From JAAFJM01 sp964529175 (GTDB lineage Bacteria; Bacteroidota; Bacteroidia; UKL13-3), in assembly GCA_964529175.1 (NCBI GenBank), contig CAZGVO010000008.1:140276-204275 (forward strand): a stretch of DNA of 64,000 bases, written 5' to 3'. Shown piece after piece: positions 7,823-14,277 of this stretch. The stretch's first letter is position 1. Every line of letters starts with the position of its first letter. A model generated the notes under the pieces. That model worked only from the letters and a program-made list of their open reading frames with translations. It did no database searches and was not told where the DNA came from. The position numbers and the translations under genes were made by a program.

Positions 7823-7856
7823 AAACCTTCACTTACACTTAGCAAGTGAGGGTTTT
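7823..7856 (-). terminator. possible terminator of the 38-codon ORF
   Basis: On the minus strand, about 25 bp after the stop of the small ORF, arms AAACC(C)TCACTT and AAGTGA(A)GGTTT form an 11-bp stem with one internal mismatch and a loop of about 10 nt. The downstream sequence is A/T-rich but lacks a clean T-run, so confidence is low. Confidence 0.35.
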
Positions 7857-7880
7857 ATGGTTTTTAGAATATTAATTATT

Positions 7881-7997
7881 TTATGCTTTTGGTGGAGCAG
7901 GTGGGGTGTCAGTACCATCGTTTCCTTTGCGGTTATTCAATAAAGTGTTATATTGGTCTATTAAGGCATTTAGCTCATTAATGGTTTTAGTTTTCAT
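7881..7997 (-). CDS. small ORF, 38 codons, with own promoter
   Basis: ATG at 7997 to TAA at 7881 encodes 38 aa: an N-terminal amphipathic-looking helix (MKTKTINELNALIDQYNTLL) followed by a polar, Pro-rich tail ending TPPAPPKA. There is no signal peptide or membrane segment. A good Bacteroidota promoter lies immediately upstream (8004-8033), placing transcription initiation at or within a few bases of the ATG, so the message would be leaderless or nearly so. No homologue is recognised. The short helix plus disordered tail could suit a leader peptide, a regulator or a small cassette protein. The promoter is the main reason to believe in it. Confidence 0.42.
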   Translation of the reverse strand: MKTKTINELNALIDQYNTLLNNRKGNDGTDTPPAPPKA

Positions 7998-8003
7998 ATA
8001 TAA

Positions 8004-8033
8004 CAAAAATATTAATTTTACTTATTAAAGCAA
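8004..8033 (-). promoter_or_regulatory. Bacteroidota-type promoter for the 38-codon ORF
   Basis: On the minus strand TTG (8033-8031), exactly 19 nt, then TATTTTTG (8011-8004), matching the primary sigma consensus TTG-N19-TAnnTTTG of Bacteroidota. The ATG begins 6 nt after the -7 element. Confidence 0.55.
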
Positions 8034-8167
8034 GCTTAATTTGTTTTTTATTTAAACTAACTTCAATTTCTTTAAATGGTATTTGGTTTTTTGTACATCC
8101 ATTACATATTGATTTAGCATTTAAAATAATATTATTACATAACTTACACGTGTATGTAATAAGTAAA

Positions 8168-8785
8168 ATAAAGTCGAAAATACCGTTACATGATGATGTA
8201 ACGTATAAACCGAAGTCGAAAATGCCATTACATGATGATGTAATGCATAAAACGAAGTCGAAAATGCAATTACATGATGATGTAATGCATAAACCGAAGT
8301 CAAAAATGTCGTTACATTATTATGTAATGCATAAACCGAAGCCGAAAATGCCGTTGCATGATGATGTAATGTATAAACCGAAGTCGAAAATGCTGTTGCA
8401 TGATGATGCAATGCATAAATCGAAGTCGAAAATACTATTACATGAAGATGTAATGCATAAACCGAAGCCGAAAATAGCATTGCATGATGATGTAATGCAT
8501 AAACCGAAGTCGAAAATGTCGTTACATGATGATGTAATGCATAAACCGAAGCCGAAAATAGCATTGCATGATGATGTAATGCATANNNNNNNNNNNNNNN
8601 NNNNNNNNNNNNNNNNNNNNNNNNNNNNNNNNNNNNNNNNNNNNNNNNNNNNNNNNNNNNNNNNNNNNNNNNNNNNNNNNNNNNNAAACGAAGTCGAAAA
8701 TGCCATTACATGATGATGTAATGCATAAACCGAAGCCGAAAATGCTGTTGCATGATGATGTAATGTATAAAACGAATTTGAAAAT
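8168..8785. repeat. 42-bp tandem repeat array of hairpin units
   Basis: At least twelve head-to-tail copies of a 42-bp unit (pattern ATAAACCGAAGTCGAAAATG, then CCATTACATGATGATGTAATGC) flank and surround the assembly gap. Every unit carries an inverted repeat of type CATTACAT-gatg-ATGTAATG. Copies differ by 1-6 bases. Two copies have paired changes in both arms (CGTTACAT/ATGTAACG and GTTGCAT/ATGCAAT), and several A-to-G changes in the left arm leave G-U pairs on the plus strand. Because 42 is divisible by 3, frames are open on both strands. The plus frame would encode a 14-aa repeat (HDDVMHKPKSKMPL) from 8150 to a stop at 8798-8800 if the gap holds whole units. No spacers are present, so it is not CRISPR. 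Confidence 0.85.
8586..8685. other. assembly gap (100 N)
   Basis: Exactly 100 Ns inside the 42-bp array, probably a placeholder length. The true copy number of the repeat is unknown. Confidence 0.98.
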
Positions 8786-8827
8786 GGAGACTGTCTAAAA
8801 AAGTGTGGAGACTGTCCAAAAAAGTGT
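8786..8827. repeat. 21-bp tandem duplication, possible IS end remnant
   Basis: Two adjacent 21-mers of the form GGAGACTGTCYAAAAAAGTGT differ at one base. The second continues GTAAGGGGGG. GTGTGTAA near a terminal repeat is reminiscent of IS256-group ends, but there is no transposase or second end nearby, so this is only a possible remnant. Confidence 0.5.
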
Positions 8828-8868
8828 GTAAGGGGGGTACGTTTAAGCTTTCGGGAAAATTTTAGCCT

Positions 8869-8977
8869 TCGCTCGCATCTTGCGAGTGAAGTTATAGATA
8901 AGCCTCTGGCAGATTATTTTATAGTAAATAAAAAAGGCGAGACGCCAATTAAACACACACTCGCAAGATGCGAGCGA
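8869..8977. repeat. 20-bp perfect inverted repeat with nested palindromes
   Basis: TCGCTCGCATCTTGCGAGTG at 8869-8888 is the exact reverse complement of 8958-8977, 69 bp apart. Each arm is itself a small hairpin (CTCGCA-TCT-TGCGAG), so the segment can fold either as one long hairpin or as two short ones. It contains no gene. Confidence 0.75.
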
Positions 8978-8993
8978 GTGTATGTAAAATAAA

Positions 8994-9026
8994 AGACGTG
9001 ACAGGTTTTTAAAACCTGTCACGTCT
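8994..9026. repeat. 33-bp perfect palindrome (REP-like)
   Basis: Two 16-base arms, AGACGTGACAGGTTTT and its reverse complement, surround a single central T. Similar GACAGGTTTT palindromes are scattered between genes in many Bacteroidota. It could act as a bidirectional terminator, but it lies more than 90 bp from the nearest gene end. Confidence 0.7.
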
Positions 9027-9044
9027 GGTATTTGAAAGGGTTGC

Positions 9045-9105
9045 GGCTGTATCACAAAACTGTCTTTGAAACACGAAACCCCGCCATTTTTGCCAAGCCC
9101 ATGCT
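9045..9105 (-). other. partial or degenerate attC-like site 3
   Basis: This segment aligns with one half of attC-like site 2. Shared strings in the same order are GGCT, CACAAAACTGTC, ACCCCGCC and TTGCCAA. It begins 17 bp after the stop of the RNA-ligase-like gene, the same spacing as site 2. The complementary arm expected at about 8970-9030 is missing, replaced by the REP-like palindrome. It is best read as a decayed cassette site. Confidence 0.42.
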
Positions 9106-9121
9106 AGTAGATTGCATTCTT

Positions 9122-9700
9122 TTAGCCTTTAAAATCAAAGTCTTTAATTTTTATTTTACACATTTCGCCCGTCTTCAAGTTATGCCAAACAATTCCTTCA
9201 ATTCCTGTATCGTTTCCAAACTTTGTTTTTTGTTCTGGAAGCCATTTTTTTAAACCTTCAAAGTCTGTTGGTACGTTGTCAAATTTTACCTTTTCACGCT
9301 GGTCTGCAAGAGAAAAAATGAATAAAGTATGTCCAACTAAATTTAATGGATTTCCTTGTATTTTTTCTCCTAATGCTTCTGCACTCCATTCTCCGTCTGG
9401 TACTGTTGAGAAGTCGGTGTTATTTACTGCGTCAAAAATATAACCATCAGCATTGTCTGTTTCAATTGCATCAACATACCAAGGGTCAACTATTCCTTTC
9501 GCTTTTTGATTTTTGTCTGGATTTCTTCGTTTTTCAACTCTTACCACAATGTGGTTTCTAACTGTTACACGCACATTTGTACCGTCTAACTTTTCTGTTG
9601 CAATAGAGTTGTCAAAGTCAAAATGTTTAACAACTAATTTCTCGTTTACTTTTCGATTGGTTTCCCAATTTCTATCAAAAATTGTAGGTATTTTCTCCAT
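9122..9700 (-). CDS. RNA ligase-like nucleotidyltransferase
   Basis: A 192-aa protein with the signature of the covalent nucleotidyltransferase superfamily. Motif I is EKLDGTN (nucleotidyl lysine K37), a GEWSAEALGEKIQGNP segment at 103-118 corresponds to motif III, motif IV is EGIVWH (E168) and motif V is KIKIKDF (K182-K186). It would transfer AMP from ATP to itself and then to a 5'-phosphate end. It is a minimal catalytic domain without OB-fold or end-healing domains, as in some small RNA ligases encoded by phages and bacteria. It sits in the cassette-like island, with a decayed attC-like site after its stop. An RNA-repair role is inferred. Confidence 0.78.
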   Translation of the reverse strand: MEKIPTIFDRNWETNRKVNEKLVVKHFDFDNSIATEKLDGTNVRVTVRNHIVVRVEKRRNPDKNQKAKGIVDPWYVDAIETDNADGYIFDAVNNTDFSTVPDGEWSAEALGEKIQGNPLNLVGHTLFIFSLADQREKVKFDNVPTDFEGLKKWLPEQKTKFGNDTGIEGIVWHNLKTGEMCKIKIKDFDFKG

Positions 9701-9742
9701 TTTATTTAATGTTTTTCATCTGTGTTGAATATTGATGTTTGT

Positions 9743-10111
9743 TTAATTTTTTGTTTCATAAATGATTTGCTGCAAATCGTCAGGTATCTGCATAGGTTTC
9801 AAAGGTGGCACATTTGCACCGCCTGTATTACCAACAGGTATTTCTCCAACAAATGATTTTACTCCACCAAAAACCAGTCTGGGAATTTGCCCAATAACTT
9901 CGGCAATGTTTTTTGTACGAACACCATAGACCAACATTTTGAGATGAACAAAAATATGAGCCATAGGATAAGGTTGTCCTAAAATATGCGCCCGTTCCAA
10001 GTGTAGCCACGATGCCTGAAAGTGTTTTGATTTGAAAGCAATAGACGCCTTTGTTAGTTCTTTCTCAAAGTATGGAACAAGTTTGTTTGGCATTGTGGTG
10101 TTAATTTTCAT
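9743..10111 (-). CDS. DUF3703 family protein
   Basis: A 122-aa protein with the full DUF3703 pattern: FEKELTKA, LHLERAHILGQPYPMAHI, an FGGVKSFVGEIPVGNTGG segment and a closing PMQIPDDLQQII. The biochemical role of the family is not established; it is often found near metal-resistance or mobile genes. The frame is open to 10132, but the ATG at 10111 (MKINTTMPNK), preceded by an A-rich stretch, gives a better N-terminus; 10093 is also possible. It lies 42 bp upstream of the RNA-ligase-like gene on the same strand, and the two may be co-transcribed. Confidence 0.75.
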   Translation of the reverse strand: MKINTTMPNKLVPYFEKELTKASIAFKSKHFQASWLHLERAHILGQPYPMAHIFVHLKMLVYGVRTKNIAEVIGQIPRLVFGGVKSFVGEIPVGNTGGANVPPLKPMQIPDDLQQIIYETKN

Positions 10112-10179
10112 TTTCTTTTTTACTAGTATCAATTTTAAGTAAAATGTTTGATGGTTGCACTGTAGCTCAATGGTTGATT

Positions 10180-10197
10180 ATAACTTATTTATATAGG
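10180..10197. repeat. 18-bp exact repeat at cassette boundary, copy 2
   Basis: Identical to 7710-7727 and in the same orientation. It lies 69 bp upstream of the DUF3703 start and 29 bp from the stop of the next minus-strand gene, so it coincides with the right-hand limit of the accessory island. Confidence 0.6.
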
Positions 10198-10225
10198 TAA
10201 TATTAGGTTGGTGCCTTTAAAAATC

Positions 10226-10681
10226 TTATTTCTTTAAATTATTTTCATAAATGCTTATCCACTCTTCCATGCTCATTTTAGTCATCAGTTCGCCAATTAA
10301 ATCATAAGGTATATCGTCCATCTTTTTAAATCGGATACAACTTTTGCCCATATCTAGTTTTTGTTTGCTATGTTTAGGGTATTCGGCCACAAACCAATCA
10401 TGTAATTCGGGTTTGCTATAAATGCCCATGTGGTAAAAATTAATGGAGCTTTTTTGAGAAGCTAAGCTTGCAAAAGGCAATGGTTCAGCAGGTTTACAAT
10501 GGTAACCTGCCGGATATATAGCATGCGGAACTACATAACCCAATCCACCATAACTAATGCCGGCTTCAAATCCTTTGGGTAAATTATTTACTATTACATC
10601 GTGCAGTTTATTAAATGGTTCGGCCCTGTCTTCGGGTAGGCTAATCAAAATGTCGTTTACAGTTTTTTCGGTAGCTTTCAT
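10226..10681 (-). CDS. DUF1801 domain protein
   Basis: A 151-aa soluble protein of the YdhG/DUF1801 type. It opens with KTVNDILISLPEDRAEPFNKLHDVIVNNLP, then a SYGGLGYVVP turn and a strand NFYHMGIYSK, and closes with a basic GKSCIRFKKMDDIP segment. The domain has a small alpha/beta fold related to frataxin-like proteins and no defined enzymatic role. Its ATG overlaps the stop of the upstream membrane protein by 4 bp (ATGA), so the pair is translationally coupled. It looks like ordinary chromosomal content and marks the end of the accessory island. Confidence 0.75.
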   Translation of the reverse strand: MKATEKTVNDILISLPEDRAEPFNKLHDVIVNNLPKGFEAGISYGGLGYVVPHAIYPAGYHCKPAEPLPFASLASQKSSINFYHMGIYSKPELHDWFVAEYPKHSKQKLDMGKSCIRFKKMDDIPYDLIGELMTKMSMEEWISIYENNLKK

Positions 10682-11403
10682 GTATTATTTTGTTGTTTTA
10701 GGTTCAATAATTGTTTGATAGATATGAAGTGCCCCAATAGCACAATGGGTACAATAAAAGTAGGTAACCAACAGAATGGAAAATATAAAATGGCTATATT
10801 AGGTTGGTAAAAAGCAAATTTTTGAATAGGAGTGGGTGCCGAAAACAAAGCGTTTAACACGATATTGATTAAAAGCCCAAGGCAAACAAAATTCCAAATT
10901 AACAGCAATGGTCGGTTTGTGATTGTATTTTTAAATCCCAAATAAGCTATTACTGGTGCGGTTATACCTGCTAATATATCAAAATTTCTGCCTTCAAAAG
11001 TCATTAATTCTGGAATGGTTTTGTTAATAAATAACCAAAACAAAACCACTTCAACTGGCACTCTTACTATATTTAAATATGTTAAGTTTTCTATAGGTAA
11101 ACTAGCTATAAACTGCTTACCTTTTGTGGTAACTAACAAGAGTATAATTGCTAAAAAAGTAGGCAATATTCCTAATAAAATTATCTTAGGTGGAAATGAA
11201 TAAGTATTGGTATTGTACACATTCAGTAAGCTAAAAATAGCTTGAATAATTAACCAACTAATTAAACCCAAAGCTATCCAATTGGCTTTTTTTCTAGTTT
11301 CTTCATTACTCGAATTTTTAATGGCATTAATAAACAAAAGCAAGGTAGTAAAAGTAGTTAATGCAAATATTATCGAAATATAATAGGGTAAATTGGCTAA
11401 CAT
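10678..11403 (-). CDS. multi-pass membrane protein of unknown function
   Basis: A 241-aa protein with about seven hydrophobic segments, starting at YYISIIFALTTFTTLLLF and ending near FIVPIVLLGHFISI, so it is an integral inner-membrane protein. No transporter or enzyme motif is recognised. The polar loops are short and the last 15 residues (LLNLKQQNNT) are cytoplasmic-like. It overlaps the DUF1801 gene downstream by 4 bp and the lipoprotein gene lies 23 bp downstream of its start on the other side. The DUF1801 coupling suggests a common function that I cannot name. Confidence 0.68.
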   Translation of the reverse strand: MLANLPYYISIIFALTTFTTLLLFINAIKNSSNEETRKKANWIALGLISWLIIQAIFSLLNVYNTNTYSFPPKIILLGILPTFLAIILLLVTTKGKQFIASLPIENLTYLNIVRVPVEVVLFWLFINKTIPELMTFEGRNFDILAGITAPVIAYLGFKNTITNRPLLLIWNFVCLGLLINIVLNALFSAPTPIQKFAFYQPNIAILYFPFCWLPTFIVPIVLLGHFISIKQLLNLKQQNNT

Positions 11404-11426
11404 TTTTGGATTATTATAGGTGAAAT

Positions 11427-12035
11427 TTAATATTTGGGCATTAGGCTATCAGCAGTAAAAATAAGTTTCTTCTGTTGGTTTATTTGTTCTTTAAAGTCGT
11501 TTAAACTTGGTTTGTTATTGTTTTGAAATTGCTCAATTAATGGCAAGGTTAACAGTACTTTTAAAGCAGTATGATGTTCGTTAAGCGTTTCTTCATTTTT
11601 CGATATTTGTTTTAAAATAGCCTCAATATCAGCACTTTTTTTAGCATATTTAGCGCTGCTTTTAGCAATAATGGTTAGCATTTTATTTTTTAGCAAACTA
11701 TCTTTTATGGTCGCTGTTTTATAATTTACAGTGCTATAATAACTGGTTGATTTACCATTGTATTTTTGAAATATTTCGTTCAAGTTCCTGGATTTTGAAT
11801 CAACTGCATTTAAATCTTCCTCCAATTGTTTTAGTGCAGGGTCTTTATCTACTAATTCAGCGTATAAATCTTCCATTAAATCTTCAGATGCACGAACATA
11901 ACTTTTTATGTTAATCTTATCATCTTGTAAAGCTTTGGGCGTTTCTTGTTTTGGTGTTTCGTTATTATTTGGCGCGTTGTTACACGAAATAATTAATACC
12001 AAAGCAATTACTAAAAAGAGGATTGTTTTATGCAT
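11427..12035 (-). CDS. putative lipoprotein
   Basis: The ATG at 12035 gives a classic lipoprotein signal (MHKTILFLVIALVLIISC) with the lipobox cysteine at residue 18; the longer frame from 12062 adds nine residues before it and is less likely. The mature 184 residues are Lys/Asn/Ser-rich and helical, with several charged stretches (EDLMEDLYAELVDKDPALKQ at about 50-70) that suggest a coiled-coil bundle. It ends 23 bp before the start of the membrane-protein gene on the same strand, so the three genes 12035-10226 may form an operon. Function unknown. Confidence 0.68.
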   Translation of the reverse strand: MHKTILFLVIALVLIISCNNAPNNNETPKQETPKALQDDKINIKSYVRASEDLMEDLYAELVDKDPALKQLEEDLNAVDSKSRNLNEIFQKYNGKSTSYYSTVNYKTATIKDSLLKNKMLTIIAKSSAKYAKKSADIEAILKQISKNEETLNEHHTALKVLLTLPLIEQFQNNNKPSLNDFKEQINQQKKLIFTADSLMPKY

Positions 12036-12097
12036 GGTTTTATTAGGTTTTAGGTTACACAATATTATTTATTTAGTATAAAAAACCCAATTAAAAA

Positions 12098-12132
12098 AGT
12101 GCGAAGTTCGGAATGTTGAATGCGGAGTAAAA
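12098..12132. repeat. 35-bp direct repeat, copy 1
   Basis: A 35-base segment starting AGTGCGAAGTTCGGAATG is repeated without mismatch and in the same orientation at 13855-13889. The two copies bracket the HMA-AraC regulator and the 59-codon gene. Confidence 0.8.
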
Positions 12133-12219
12133 TTGCTTTAACTAGATTATACGGATTTCAAATTAGAACCAGCGGACTTTAGCCAAATTCTTCTTTATTC
12201 TTACCAATGGCTTTAATTT

Positions 12220-12684
12220 TTGGCTAAAGCCAAATGGTTTTTTATTTAACCCACGCCCTAAAGGGCGCGGCAAAGGATGCATTCGGTCAATAATTTTTAT
12301 AATGTAAATTTTTCAAATTGATGCAGCTTATTCTTTTAAACAATCCTTTTCAAAACTATTTAGCTTTATACTTATTAGTTTTTGTAATATCTAAATAAAT
12401 TATTCTTTCCAATTAACTTGGCTGTATGGAAGGATTAATTGCCACGCCCTTTAGGGCGGAGATGGATGCATTCAATTAATAATTTTTATAATGTTAATTT
12501 TTCAAACTGATGTAGCTTATTCTTTTAAACAATCCTTTTTAAAACTATTTAGTTCTATACTTATTAGTTTTTGTTATATCTAAACAAATTATTCTTTCCA
12601 ATTAACTGGGCTGTATGTAAGGATTAATTGCCACGCCCTTCAGGGCGTGGAGATGTATGATAAATTCAAATTGGCTTTAGCCAA
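12220..12684. repeat. composite REP/MITE-like element with three GC-rich hairpins
   Basis: This gene-free spacer begins with TTGGCTAAAGCCAA (12220-12233) and ends with TTGGCTTTAGCCAA (12671-12684), an inverted terminal pair. Inside are three hairpins of the CCACGCCC-TWWA-GGGCGTGG type at 12251, 12442 and 12631, separated by two roughly 190-bp copies of an AT-rich repeat that includes AACTTGGCTGTATG and AGGATTAATTG. The same family in inverse orientation fills 63346-63909. I see no ORF, so it would be non-autonomous. The rest of 12036-12786 holds only A/T-rich sequence. Confidence 0.75.
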
Positions 12685-12786
12685 TAAAAAAAACAAATTG
12701 CCTAATAAATCAATTACCGTTGTCCCGAAAGCTTTTTGGGTCAACCAACGGTAAAAGGAATTACAAGTCCAAACCATCGGAAACAA

Positions 12787-13347
12787 CTAAATATTCTGAA
12801 TGGTAACCCTTCTTTTTTCTTTTAACTCTTTAAAGTGAGTTGGGGTCAATCCTGTTTCTTTTTTAAATTGGGTTGATAAATGTGCGGTACTGCTATAATG
12901 CAGTTTATGAGCTATTTCTGAAAGAGTATACTCTCCAAAAATAATCAATTCTTTAATGCGCTCAATTTTGAGTGCAATGATAAATTGTGCTATGGTGGTG
13001 GCTTCTACTTCTGAAAAAAAATTAGCCAAATAAGTGTAATTATGGTTTAACTCAGTACTTAACAAAACCGAAAAATTTACATTTGGCTTTTCATCCGAAT
13101 TGTAAACATAATCAATGGCTACTTTTCTAATTTTTTCGATTAAAATACCTTTCTTTTTTTCTAAAAGTTCTAATCCTACAGTTTTAATTTTTTTGTTGAG
13201 TTGTTGTTTTTTAAAATCAGAAACATCTTCTTCTGTTTCTATTTCGCCTAATTCAACCTTTAATACGACTATGTTAAGCTCTTCTAAAGCATTTTCAACA
13301 AACGCTTTGCAGCTTTCACAAGCCATATTTTTTACGTAAATTTTCAT
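12787..13347 (-). CDS. AraC-family regulator with N-terminal HMA-like domain
   Basis: A 186-aa protein. The N-terminal about 65 residues resemble a heavy-metal-associated domain: MKIYVKNMACESCKAFVENAL has the M-x-C-x-x-C metal site at C10/C13, followed by a DVSDFKKQQLNKKIKTVG helix. The C-terminal 80 residues are an AraC double HTH (IKELIIFGEYTLSEIAHKLH and HLSTQFKKETGLTPTHFKEL). The combination suggests a metal-responsive transcriptional regulator and recurs near metal-efflux genes in Bacteroidota, but no efflux gene is adjacent here. It is bracketed by 35-bp direct repeats, hinting that it moved in as part of a 1.7-kb segment. Confidence 0.8.
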   Translation of the reverse strand: MKIYVKNMACESCKAFVENALEELNIVVLKVELGEIETEEDVSDFKKQQLNKKIKTVGLELLEKKKGILIEKIRKVAIDYVYNSDEKPNVNFSVLLSTELNHNYTYLANFFSEVEATTIAQFIIALKIERIKELIIFGEYTLSEIAHKLHYSSTAHLSTQFKKETGLTPTHFKELKEKRRVTIQNI

Positions 13348-13583
13348 AAATTGTTTTGGAACAATAAAAGTACCCAGCGAAGAATCCGCAAGTCTATAAA
13401 CTTTAAATGTACTGATATTATTTTGAGGGGGGATTTTCTTTCGGATTAAGTTGAAATGATTAACTTATGCATTCCGATTTTGACAAATATAACCTATTTA
13501 ATCACATTAGCACTATAAATAATATATTGTTTTAGTTTATTTCAATTAAAAATGCTGAACAAATTCTAATTTCGGGACAAAAA

Positions 13584-13763
13584 TTACTTTTTATGTTTGA
13601 TGATATCAAAAATTGCTCCTGCTGCTACTCCCAAAGCCAAACCCAATGCAATACTTAAAGAAGTATTTCCAGAGTGAAAACCATAAGCTAGCCCAAATGC
13701 AACTCCAAGCGCAGCCCCAATTCCAATTCCATTTCCTATTGATTTGTTTTTGTTTTCTGTCAT
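13584..13763 (-). CDS. small glycine-zipper membrane protein
   Basis: A 59-aa protein. After a polar N-terminus (MTENKNKSIGNG), two hydrophobic helices are built of Gly/Ala/Ile/Leu with G-x-x-x-G spacing (IGIGAALGVAFGLAYG and SIALGLALGVAAGAIF), then a basic tail IKHKK. This composition is typical of small glycine-zipper inner-membrane proteins. The ATG at 13763 is the only in-frame start. No family name can be assigned. It stands alone between the HMA-AraC gene and a repeat-rich spacer, inside the segment bracketed by the 35-bp repeats. Confidence 0.65.
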   Translation of the reverse strand: MTENKNKSIGNGIGIGAALGVAFGLAYGFHSGNTSLSIALGLALGVAAGAIFDIIKHKK

Positions 13764-13854
13764 AATTAAATCTAGTTTAGATTAATAACTTAAATTGCTG
13801 CTAATTAAGTTATTTTCTATCAATTTATAAAGTCAACCTATTTTAGTGCAATGC

Positions 13855-13889
13855 AGTGCGAAGTTCGGAATGTTGAATGCGGAGTAAAA
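13855..13889. repeat. 35-bp direct repeat, copy 2
   Basis: Exact copy of 12098-12132, same orientation. Confidence 0.8.
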
Positions 13890-13919
13890 GTGCGGTTTTT
13901 GTTATCACGCTTGCTTTTC

Positions 13920-14059
13920 GAATAATGAATAACGAACAATGAATAACGAATGATGAACAATGAATAGCGGCAAACCCCGAATAGGGTTTAATTTCAATAG
14001 CCACGAATGAAATTCGTGGGATATTGAAACCAACATCAAAAGCAACCACGAAGTGGTTG
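13920..14059. repeat. repeat-rich spacer: AATGAATAACGA-type repeats and two hairpins
   Basis: Near 13920-13965, short AATGAATAACGA-like units are repeated imperfectly. Two hairpins follow: CCACGAAT-(4 nt)-ATTCGTGG at 14001-14019 with a short loop, and CAACCAC-GAA-GTGGTTG at 14043-14059. The 514-bp spacer 13764-14277 contains no credible gene; an open minus frame across it is built from the repeats. Confidence 0.55.
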
Positions 14060-14277
14060 AATAACTGCAATAAAACAATGGACAAGAAGATGCCTTTGAA
14101 TTTTAGATTTTGAATGATGAACAACAAGTAACGAAAAAACAATTCAATCACGTTTTGCATGACAGCAATCAAACAATCCAACCAATCTCCAAATCGCTAA
14201 ATCAACAAATCACTAAATAAATTAAAAAGCTAATAACATGTTGAAAACAGCCTTGTTTAAAGCCGTAATTTGCAGCC

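Noticed and set aside
7881..7997. lanthipeptide or bacteriocin precursor
   Set aside because: No GG-type leader or Cys/Ser/Thr-rich core, and no modification or transport genes nearby.
8168..8785. CRISPR array
   Set aside because: Units of 42 bp are contiguous with no unique spacers and no cas gene is present.
8843..9055. 70-codon minus-strand frame across the palindromes
   Set aside because: Consists largely of the inverted repeats and REP-like palindrome; no conserved feature.
10155..10178. tRNA gene (TGTAGCTCAATGGTTGA resembles a tRNA D-arm)
   Set aside because: No anticodon arm, T-arm or acceptor complement follows; only about 15 nt fit.
13843..14181. 112-codon minus-strand frame
   Set aside because: Made of dispersed repeats and hairpins; no protein-like composition.
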